From assembly GCA_020719105.1 (NCBI GenBank), contig DYQV01000107.1, forward strand, positions 1-8,062: a stretch of DNA of 8,062 nucleotides, given 5' to 3'. Positions 1-5,480 of the stretch are shown piece after piece (the stretch's first letter is position 1; each line of letters starts with the position of its first letter). This DNA comes from Rikenella microfusus. GTDB taxonomy: Bacteria > Bacteroidota > Bacteroidia > Bacteroidales > SZUA-534. The notes below the pieces were generated by a model that saw nothing but the letters and a program-made list of their open reading frames with translations, searched no databases and was not told the origin of the DNA. Position numbers and translations under genes: made by a program.

Positions 1-232
1 TGGAATTACACTATAAAGCCAGAAACGTAAAGTTTAATTTGTTACAATTCCTTAGCTATGGTTGCATCGGAGAGTTTGGTAATTTGACTATTTGCGGAGA
101 GCGTAATCAAAGATGCAAAAAAAACAGAGAATATCTTGGATTTGAAAAACCGGTCAATATTTTTTATAATTTTATAAACCAAAAAATTGCATTTGCTGGT
201 TGAATCTACCTTGAATAAAAAAGCCATCCAAA
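1..232. other. Non-coding or remnant stretch before rpsP; no convincing gene
   Basis: I see no recognisable gene here. The only open frame of note runs on the minus strand from an ATG at 227 to a TAA at 42 (61 codons). Its middle part resembles a Sec signal peptide: a Lys/Arg-containing segment, then the hydrophobic run IFSVFFASLITLSANSQ, with a plausible cleavage after Ala-Asn-Ser. However, about 27 residues precede that segment, the frame stops only about 13 residues after it, and I see no TAnnTTTG element upstream. It may be a chance frame or the remnant of a secreted protein. After the stop, the minus strand meets another in-frame stop within about 16 codons, so a single stop-codon mutation in a longer gene is not supported inside this window. 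Confidence 0.3.
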
Positions 233-265
233 TTCGTAAAACTTAGAAAATAAGTTCTATATTTG
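233..265 (+). promoter_or_regulatory. Probable Bacteroidota-type promoter of rpsP-rimM
   Basis: The -7 element TATATTTG at 258-265 matches the Bacteroidota consensus TAnnTTTG exactly. A degenerate -33 element, TTCG at 233-236 (consensus TTTG or TTG), lies 21 bases upstream, within the usual spacing. Transcription would start near 270, leaving a leader of about 35 bases before rpsP. That leader is A/T-rich with no Shine-Dalgarno sequence, as is normal in this phylum. The -7 match and its position are seen directly; promoter activity is inferred. Confidence 0.6.
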
Positions 266-304
266 CAGCCGCTAAAATTATTAGTAACAATTAAAAATTA
301 AATT

Positions 305-865
305 ATGCCTTTAAGAATCCGATTAGCACGGCATGGTAGAAAACGTAACGCTTACTACCATATTGTTGCAGCCGATAGCAGGGCACCACGCGATGGTAAG
401 TTCATAGAGAGATTGGGAAATTACAACCCAAACACTAATCCTGCTACTATTGAACTTAACTTCGAACGGGCATTGTATTGGCTTCAAAATGGTGCGCAGC
501 CATCTGACACCACCAGAGCAATTTTATCGTACAAGGGAGTACTGATGAAAAAACACCTTTTAGACGGGGTGAAAAAAGGAGCATTCGACGAAAATGCTGC
601 TGAAGAAAAATTCAGCAAATGGTTGGTTGAAAACTCAAACAAAATTCAGGCAAAAGTTGATAAGTTAAAATCTGACAAACACAGCACTGAAAAAAGTAAG
701 TTAGCTGCTGAGAAAAAAGTAAGCACCGACCGTGCACAAGCAATTGCTGAAAAGAATGCCGAAGCGGCTAAAGCTGCAGCAAAAGCTGCCAGTAAAGCTG
801 ACGAACCTGAAGTAGAAGAAACGGAGACTGAAGCTCCTGCCGCAGAGGAAACTACTGAAGAATAA
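305..865 (+). CDS. rpsP: 30S ribosomal protein bS16 with long C-terminal extension
   Basis: Small-subunit ribosomal protein bS16, which binds 16S rRNA early in 30S assembly. The N-terminal 80 or so residues are the conserved domain: it opens MPLRIRLARHGRKRNAYYHI, followed by ADSRAPRDGKFIERLGNYNP (residues 23-42) and the helix with SDTTRAILSYKGVL (67-80). The protein has 186 residues, about twice the E. coli length. Residues from about 85 form an added tail: first a mixed helical part, then a Lys/Ala-rich stretch (about 115-165), then a very acidic end of Glu, Thr and Ala (about 166-186). Extended bS16 tails are common in Bacteroidota; their role is not known to me. The ATG at 305 is the only start that gives the family N-terminus. 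It follows an A/T-rich leader without a Shine-Dalgarno site. rimM begins 9 bases after the stop, so the two genes are surely cotranscribed. Confidence 0.97.
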   Translation: MPLRIRLARHGRKRNAYYHIVAADSRAPRDGKFIERLGNYNPNTNPATIELNFERALYWLQNGAQPSDTTRAILSYKGVLMKKHLLDGVKKGAFDENAAEEKFSKWLVENSNKIQAKVDKLKSDKHSTEKSKLAAEKKVSTDRAQAIAEKNAEAAKAAAKAASKADEPEVEETETEAPAAEETTEE

Positions 866-874
866 ACCGATTGC

Positions 875-1399
875 ATGCAAAAAGAGGATTGCTTGCTGAT
901 AGGAACTATTGTTAAAGTACATGGAATTCATGGCGAAGTAGTTCTTGATACAAACAATCCTGACATAATTGAAAACATTGAGGAATCAGCATTTCTTGAA
1001 ATAGAGGGATTGCTGGTTCCTTTTTTTATTGACAACTGGGTAGCCATAAGTAATGAACGGTTTCGGATTAAGTTTATGTGGACTGATTCTGAATCGGTAG
1101 CTAAAAATATGGTTGGGTGCTCCGTTTATTTGCCACTAAAAAACATTGAATTGAATGAAGCTGAATTTGCGTTAAAACCACATCTGCTCATTGGTTTTAT
1201 GGCATCGGATGTTACAGAAGGAGAATTAGGTGAAATTATTGATATTATAGAAAACCCAACGAACCCACTTATTGTAATATTAAAGGGAAACAAAGAATTG
1301 TTGGTTCCGATGCATGCTGATTTTATAAAAGAAGTGCAGACCGCAAAAAAATCTGTTTTATTTAACCTTCCAAAAGGTCTCATAAACTTGTACTTATAA
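875..1399 (+). CDS. rimM: Ribosome maturation factor RimM
   Basis: 16S rRNA processing factor that helps mature the head of the 30S subunit and is known in other bacteria to bind uS19. Two domains are visible in its 174 residues, a normal family length. The N-terminal RimM beta-barrel (about 8-88) carries the signature GTIVKVHGIHGEVVL. The C-terminal PRC-barrel (about 98-172) carries LIGFMASDVTEGELGEIIDI, LLVPMHADFIKEV and the typical ending LPKGLINLYL. It lies directly behind rpsP, the classic pairing, but the trmD and rplS genes that follow in E. coli are absent here. Instead a gene on the opposite strand ends 58 bases downstream. The ATG at 875 is the first start after the rpsP stop and gives a full-length N-domain. 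Confidence 0.96.
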   Translation: MQKEDCLLIGTIVKVHGIHGEVVLDTNNPDIIENIEESAFLEIEGLLVPFFIDNWVAISNERFRIKFMWTDSESVAKNMVGCSVYLPLKNIELNEAEFALKPHLLIGFMASDVTEGELGEIIDIIENPTNPLIVILKGNKELLVPMHADFIKEVQTAKKSVLFNLPKGLINLYL

Positions 1400-1400
1400 T

Positions 1401-1420
1401 CCTTCGAAAGGTTTGTTTAG
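1401..1420. terminator. Weak candidate terminator hairpin between convergent rimM and dehydratase genes
   Basis: The short inverted repeat CCTT-CGA-AAGG (1401-1411) follows the rimM stop and is trailed on the plus strand by TTTGTTTAG. The stem is only four pairs. A similar element, ACCTT-CCAA-AAGGT (1365-1378), sits at the end of the rimM coding region. Some terminator is expected here because two transcripts converge, but this one is weak and the call is mostly from position. Confidence 0.25.
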
Positions 1421-1457
1421 TGATTTAAAGGTAGCAATGTGACTTCTGAATAGCGGA

Positions 1458-3338
1458 CTAATTCACCAAAGGTTTATCCAATTGTTCGTAGATTGAATTT
1501 TGGCTGATAAATTCCGGAATTATCTTTTTCATTTGATTTACAATACTCATATTGTTTTGGTCAGCAAGTACGTCAATTAATTCCTGTATTTGCTCTTTTA
1601 CTTCGATGTAGGGATATTTCCGTACTTTTGCAATCATAATTTGTGCATGATGCGTGGGAATAGTATTTTCTTTATCAGCCAATAATTCTTCATACAATTT
1701 CTCGCCAGGCCGCAATCCGGTAAAGTTAATCTGAATATCTTTTCCCAATTGAAGTCCTGAAAGTTTTATCATCTTTTTTGCCAAGTCAACAATCTTTACT
1801 GATTTCCCCATATCAAATATAAATATTTCGCCTCCTGAACCCATAGCACCAGCTTCTAAAACCAACTGACACGCTTCAGGTATAGTCATAAAATAACGGG
1901 TTATCTGGGGATGGGTAACGGTAATTGGTCCTCCTTCTTCAATTTGTTTCCGGAATCTTGGAATAACGCTACCATTTGAACCCAGCACATTTCCAAACCG
2001 TGTTGTTATAAAGGATGTGTCGGTAGTACTGTTTAAGGATTGAATATATATTTCCGCTAAACGCTTGGAAGCTCCCATCACATTGGTTGGATTTACCGCT
2101 TTATCCGTTGAAACCATCACAAACTTTTTTACGCCATATTTAACTGAAAGGTCAGCAATGGTGCGAGTGCCAAAAACATTGGTTTTAATAGCTTCAGGGG
2201 GATTACCTTCCATCATAGGAACATGCTTGTATGCGGCTGCATGATATACAATTTCCGGCGCATATTTCTTAAATACCTCTTCAACTCTTGATTGATCAGC
2301 TATATCACCAATTATGGGTTGAAAATTTATTTTTTGTTTATACTCATGTAATTCCATTTCAATATCATACATGGGAGTTTCAGCCTGATCAAATAGAATC
2401 AAATTTTTAGGCTCAAACCGAATTAATTGACGAACCATTTCGCTTCCAATGGATCCAGCCGCCCCAGTAATCATAACTACTTTCCCTTTTATCTGCTTTT
2501 CAATACCCCCAATATCTAATTTAATTGGAGCGCGTTCTAGTAGTTCTTCAATTTTTATCTGCCTTATCTGTTTTGAGCTCAATTCTCCATTAATCCAACT
2601 ATCTACACTGGGGACCGATAAAACGCTTACATTATTGGTTAAGCATAATTCTATAAGGTTGGTTTTTTCTTCCACCGTATGGAACGGTTTAGCAAGAATC
2701 ATGTATTCAATATTTTCATCAGAAATGATGGATTCTATAGTGGAAATGGGGTAAATATTAGCTCCTCCTAACTGTTTTTGACTTCGTTTTGATACATCAT
2801 CAAAAAAAGCCACTACTTTATATCGCGATTCAATATCTTGTTCCAAAGTCTGTTTTGCTACAATTGCAGCTGATCCTGTACCATAAATCACCGCTTTTTT
2901 CAATTGCATGGATGAGGTTTGGAGCTCGTAAAATATAGATTTTGCTAACCAACGTAGCGATGTCATGAAAAAAACAGTAGTTAAAAAGTCAATAATAACT
3001 ATTGAAAGAGGCACTATAAATGCCTTAGTTATATAAAAATAACTAACAAAATTACTTAATACAATAAATAAGCTTCCAAAGAATAGCGTTATAAAAATTC
3101 GTTGTGAATCTTTCATTCCTGTATATCGAACTATACCCGCATAAGTTTTACCTATTAAAAAACTTATAATGCGAATAAGAGTAACAAAAGGAATAATAAA
3201 GAAAAGTGAGGCTACATTAGTGTCTGGTATTTGAAAATTGAAACGAAGAAGGTATGCAATGCTAATGCTAGCGACTGATATTAAAACATCAATTGAGAAA
3301 ACAATCCAACGCGGGGTATATTTTTTGCTAAAAATCAT
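1458..3338 (-). CDS. Membrane-anchored nucleotide-sugar 4,6-dehydratase/epimerase, CapD/FlaA1/WbpM/PglF family
   Basis: Probably converts a UDP-N-acetyl-hexosamine to a 4-keto-6-deoxy sugar for surface polysaccharide or glycoprotein synthesis, acting at the inner face of the membrane. The 626 residues match the long form of the family. Four hydrophobic helices lie at about 13-31, 44-62, 80-104 and 108-128. A first Rossmann-like domain follows (VIYGTGSAA, 150-158). The catalytic short-chain dehydrogenase domain begins near 285: the NAD(P)-binding loop TGAAGSIGSE (291-300), D317 after the second strand, GDIAD (344-348), HAAAYKHVPMME (366-377), STDKAVNPTNVMGASKR (410-426) and LRPGEKLYEELL (542-553). 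The usual Tyr of the YxxxK pair is Met421, with Lys425 kept, a known feature of WbpM/PglF-type dehydratases. The exact sugar cannot be told from sequence. The ATG at 3338 gives the typical start SKKYTPRWIVF and lies about 30 bases after a likely transcription start. No other sugar genes are in the window. Confidence 0.92.
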   Translation of the reverse strand: MIFSKKYTPRWIVFSIDVLISVASISIAYLLRFNFQIPDTNVASLFFIIPFVTLIRIISFLIGKTYAGIVRYTGMKDSQRIFITLFFGSLFIVLSNFVSYFYITKAFIVPLSIVIIDFLTTVFFMTSLRWLAKSIFYELQTSSMQLKKAVIYGTGSAAIVAKQTLEQDIESRYKVVAFFDDVSKRSQKQLGGANIYPISTIESIISDENIEYMILAKPFHTVEEKTNLIELCLTNNVSVLSVPSVDSWINGELSSKQIRQIKIEELLERAPIKLDIGGIEKQIKGKVVMITGAAGSIGSEMVRQLIRFEPKNLILFDQAETPMYDIEMELHEYKQKINFQPIIGDIADQSRVEEVFKKYAPEIVYHAAAYKHVPMMEGNPPEAIKTNVFGTRTIADLSVKYGVKKFVMVSTDKAVNPTNVMGASKRLAEIYIQSLNSTTDTSFITTRFGNVLGSNGSVIPRFRKQIEEGGPITVTHPQITRYFMTIPEACQLVLEAGAMGSGGEIFIFDMGKSVKIVDLAKKMIKLSGLQLGKDIQINFTGLRPGEKLYEELLADKENTIPTHHAQIMIAKVRKYPYIEVKEQIQELIDVLADQNNMSIVNQMKKIIPEFISQNSIYEQLDKPLVN

Positions 3339-3374
3339 GTTTCCTGATAACTATTTGGAAATCCATATGTTTCA

Positions 3375-3382
3375 CAAATATA
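3375..3382 (-). promoter_or_regulatory. -7 promoter element of the dehydratase gene
   Basis: On the minus strand this reads TATATTTG, an exact match to TAnnTTTG, 36 bases before the ATG at 3338. No good TTTG or TTG element is seen 17-23 bases further upstream, so the promoter may be weak or activator-dependent. It lies downstream of the ferredoxin terminator, which supports separate transcription of the dehydratase gene. Confidence 0.5.
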
Positions 3383-3429
3383 TATTAAATCAATTAGTTA
3401 CTTGGAATTTAATCTTGTATTTACAACGA

Positions 3430-3464
3430 AATAAAAAAATAAAAGCCCAAATGTTATGGGCTTT
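3430..3464 (-). terminator. Intrinsic terminator of the ferredoxin gene
   Basis: A perfect 8-base-pair stem, AAAGCCCA (3442-3449) with TGGGCTTT (3457-3464), encloses a 7-base loop. Read on the minus strand, the stem is followed at once by a T-rich run (TTATTTTTTTAT, 3431-3442, with its first bases in the stem) and starts about 22 bases past the ferredoxin stop codon. This is a textbook Rho-independent terminator and the clearest one in the window. Confidence 0.85.
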
Positions 3465-3485
3465 AAATTTTGAAAAAAAAAGTTA

Positions 3486-3653
3486 CTATGCTGGTGAAAT
3501 CGCCTCTACTGGGCAAACCTCTGCGCAAGTACCGCAATCGGTACAAGTATTTGCGTCAATTACATAGATGTCACCTTCAGAGATAGCTTCAACAGGACAT
3601 TCTGCAATACAAGTCCCACAAGCTATACAGTCTTCAGAAATTTTATAAGCCAT
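3486..3653 (-). CDS. Small 2[4Fe-4S] ferredoxin
   Basis: A soluble cytoplasmic electron carrier of the bacterial (clostridial) two-cluster type. The 55 residues start MAYKISEDCIACGTCIAECP. Two cysteine motifs of the form CxxCxxCxxxCP are complete: C9, C12, C15 and C19-P20, then C37, C40, C43 and C47-P48. The two halves are clearly repeated: each ends in CPVEAIS, as expected for this internally duplicated fold. The length is normal for the family, and the ATG at 3653 leaves the usual short N-terminus. The gene stands apart, 115 bases after psd and 147 before the dehydratase gene, with its own -7 element and a strong terminator, so it is probably a single-gene unit. Which enzyme it serves (for example a 2-oxoacid oxidoreductase) cannot be told from the neighbours, which are unrelated. 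Confidence 0.95.
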   Translation of the reverse strand: MAYKISEDCIACGTCIAECPVEAISEGDIYVIDANTCTDCGTCAEVCPVEAISPA

Positions 3654-3683
3654 ATCAAACAATTTTGATTATTAATAATGCCA

Positions 3684-3691
3684 CAAATTTA
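3684..3691 (-). promoter_or_regulatory. -7 promoter element of the ferredoxin gene
   Basis: The minus strand reads TAAATTTG, an exact match to the Bacteroidota TAnnTTTG consensus, 30 bases before the ferredoxin ATG. I do not find a convincing -33 element at the usual distance. With no clear terminator after psd, read-through from the upstream operon may add to expression. Confidence 0.45.
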
Positions 3692-3715
3692 TACTTATCA
3701 ATGAATATAATGATA

Positions 3716-3758
3716 CCATTTGCTACTTTTTTTTTCTATTTAAAAGCAGTCCAAATGG
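3716..3758. repeat. Inverted repeat in the psd-ferredoxin gap
   Basis: CCATTTG (3716-3722) is the exact inverted copy of CAAATGG (3752-3758), separated by 29 bases that contain a run of nine T (3727-3735). The repeat lies about 10 bases past the psd stop. It is not a standard terminator for psd, because on the minus strand the homopolymer is A, lies inside the loop, and no T run follows. It could be a protein-binding site, an mRNA 3' structure, or chance in AT-rich DNA. Confidence 0.3.
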
Positions 3759-3768
3759 GATTATTCAT

Positions 3769-4425
3769 TTATTGGGGTAAATCGGCCAATAGTGTTAATC
3801 CACCGGTTACTTTCTGATTTAAGTTAACATGAATTTTTGAGCCAACAGGTAACAAAACATCAACTCGCGAACCAAACCGGATAAAACCTAATTGGTCGCC
3901 TGCTATTATTGTTTGTTCCGGCTTGGCATAGGTAATAATCCGGCGGGCTACAGCTCCAGCAATTTGCTTTACCATCACTTTACCCGCATTTTCAGTTTCA
4001 ATAACAACTACGGAACGTTCATTTTCGTGGGATGATTTGGGTAGTCTGGCAGCCATGAATCTGCCGTTAAAATGTATAGATTGTATAACAGTTCCTATTA
4101 CAGGAAACCAATTAATATGCACATTCCAGACAGACATGAAAATTGAAATTTGGATTCTTTTTTCTTTTATAAATTCTGTTTCTTCCACTTCTTCAATTAC
4201 AACAATAGTTCCATCGGCAGGTGAAATTACTTGATTTTGATTGAATTGAATGGTGCGATTTGGAAAACGGAAAAAGCGGAAAATGAATATCAATAAGGCA
4301 ATAAAAATGAATCCCGATATATTAATAACTGCAATGGATGCAGTATAAACTAAGACAGCCATTATAACGGTGAACAATAAGATGACAACAGTAATTACGC
4401 TAAAACCAGCTTTGTGTGTTCTCAT
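3769..4425 (-). CDS. psd: Phosphatidylserine decarboxylase, short membrane form
   Basis: Decarboxylates phosphatidylserine to phosphatidylethanolamine, the major zwitterionic lipid of the envelope. The proenzyme cuts itself at a Gly-Ser bond and turns the Ser into a pyruvoyl group. The 218 residues fit the short PSD-A-type family. Two hydrophobic helices lie at the N-terminus (about 9-28 and 31-50, then the basic RFFRFPNR). The domain follows with ISPADGTIVVIEEV (67-80), FMSVWNVHINWFP (96-108), SSHENERS (131-138) and the self-cleavage site RFGSRVDVLLP (183-193). Cleavage would fall between G185 and S186, leaving a small alpha chain of about 33 residues. D71 and H103 are candidate catalytic residues by position. 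It starts 27 bases after cdsA and should be cotranscribed with it. The phosphatidylserine synthase gene (pssA) that would supply its substrate is not in this window. Confidence 0.95.
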   Translation of the reverse strand: MRTHKAGFSVITVVILLFTVIMAVLVYTASIAVINISGFIFIALLIFIFRFFRFPNRTIQFNQNQVISPADGTIVVIEEVEETEFIKEKRIQISIFMSVWNVHINWFPVIGTVIQSIHFNGRFMAARLPKSSHENERSVVVIETENAGKVMVKQIAGAVARRIITYAKPEQTIIAGDQLGFIRFGSRVDVLLPVGSKIHVNLNQKVTGGLTLLADLPQ

Positions 4426-4452
4426 AAGTTTAAATTTAACCTACAAAATTAA

Positions 4453-5265
4453 TTATCTAACAAAAAAATACAAATATGTAAAAATAACAGGAATTACAAA
4501 TAGCAAACTATCAAAACGATCTAAAATTCCACCATGTCCAGGCAGAATATTTCCTGAATCCTTTATCGAAAGACTGCGTTTAAACATTGATTCTACTAAA
4601 TCACCCAGGGTACCAAAAAATACAATGATTAAAGCAATTATAACCCATACTTCTAAAGGGAAAATGTAGAAATACTTTGTAAGAAAAAATGCTCCGGCAA
4701 CGGATACTAATAGACCACCGAAAATACCTTCCCATGTTTTCTTTGGAGAAATGCGCTCAAACAGCTTATGTTTTCCAAACGAAACCCCAAAAATATAAGC
4801 TCCGGTATCAGCTAACCAAATCAAAATGAAAACACCTAAAACAATTTTTCCATTGTATTCTCCATTTAAAAAGGCTATGTGGTTTAATAGAGTTAATGGA
4901 ACTGAAATGTAGAAAATTCCTAATAAAGTAGTTGCGATGTTTAGCAAGGGATGTTTTTTATTTCGGTACAATTCAAAAATAAATATAAAAGAGAAGAGCG
5001 GAATTATTAAAAGGGTGAGATAAAATCCCCAATCAATTAGTTGCCAAAAATACCCTGATGCAAAAGTTAATCCGCCTAAAATACTACCGTAATATTTTTG
5101 TGGAATTGAATGGCTCTTACTTGATAATATATAAAATTCGCGTAAAGCAAGAATTTCAATTATCAAGAAAAGTGCAGCGAATGAATTGTAGTTAAAAAGG
5201 ATGGAAATTACAAGAACCGTAACAAATAAAACTCCTGTAATGCTACGCTGCCAAAAATTATTCAT
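4453..5265 (-). CDS. cdsA: Phosphatidate cytidylyltransferase (CDP-diacylglycerol synthase)
   Basis: Integral membrane enzyme that joins phosphatidic acid and CTP to give CDP-diacylglycerol, the branch-point precursor of all phospholipids. The 270 residues are rich in hydrophobic helices (roughly 10-25, 28-45, 60-75, 80-98, 110-130, 140-158, 182-197, 203-220 and 253-268). The family signature is complete near the C-terminus: SMFKRSLSIKDSG (226-238) followed by GHGGILDRFD (243-252), which holds the metal-binding Asp residues. DTGAYIFG (153-160) and SPKKTWEG (173-180) are further conserved motifs. The ATG at 5265 gives the typical start NNFWQRSITGVLFV. It lies 2 bases after the DUF2007 stop, which implies translational coupling, and psd follows after 27 bases, linking two steps of phosphatidylethanolamine synthesis in one transcript. 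Confidence 0.96.
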   Translation of the reverse strand: MNNFWQRSITGVLFVTVLVISILFNYNSFAALFLIIEILALREFYILSSKSHSIPQKYYGSILGGLTFASGYFWQLIDWGFYLTLLIIPLFSFIFIFELYRNKKHPLLNIATTLLGIFYISVPLTLLNHIAFLNGEYNGKIVLGVFILIWLADTGAYIFGVSFGKHKLFERISPKKTWEGIFGGLLVSVAGAFFLTKYFYIFPLEVWVIIALIIVFFGTLGDLVESMFKRSLSIKDSGNILPGHGGILDRFDSLLFVIPVIFTYLYFFVR

Positions 5266-5267
5266 AG

Positions 5268-5465
5268 TTATAGGTCGTTTATTAAAAATTTAGCCCGAAT
5301 AACATCTTCGGGCTTTACATAAATTTCAATATCACCAATTAAATAAAAAGAATCCTGTTTGTTCATTACTATTACTTCAATATCATTATCTTCAAGAATA
5401 GCTTTCCCCATTTCGGCTATATATAGCTTGCTTGTGGTAAAAATATTGGTCCAATTGGATTCCAT
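5268..5465 (-). CDS. DUF2007 (putative signal-transducing protein) family, 65 residues
   Basis: A small protein that I place in the DUF2007 family from its shape: a short beta-alpha-beta-beta domain beginning WTNIFTTSKLYIAEMGKAIL, then NDIEVIVMNKQDS, then IEIYVKPEDVIRAKFLI. Family members are annotated as putative signal transducers, and the fold resembles PII-like or ACT-like small domains, but no biochemical role is established to my knowledge. There is no signal peptide, membrane helix or cysteine, so it is cytoplasmic. It sits 15 bases after ftsH and 2 bases before cdsA, in the middle of an operon. In Bacteroidota a DUF2007 gene at this place is common as I recall, which argues for a real, conserved gene. 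A role linking FtsH or lipid synthesis to a cell signal would be a guess from position only. Confidence 0.85.
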   Translation of the reverse strand: MESNWTNIFTTSKLYIAEMGKAILEDNDIEVIVMNKQDSFYLIGDIEIYVKPEDVIRAKFLINDL

Positions 5466-5480
5466 CTAAGTTTTAATTCA

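Noticed and set aside
646..931. Two overlapping minus-strand open frames across the end of rpsP
   Set aside because: They mirror the repetitive Lys/Ala/Glu codons of the rpsP tail, give low-complexity Ser/Ala/Phe proteins, and have no promoter.
3238..3567. Plus-strand open frame of 109 codons
   Set aside because: It crosses the dehydratase start, its promoter, the terminator and the ferredoxin gene on the other strand; its end is an antisense reading of the ferredoxin.
4370..4669. Plus-strand open frame of 99 codons
   Set aside because: It is antisense to the psd start and the cdsA 3' end, both strong family matches; no family features or promoter.
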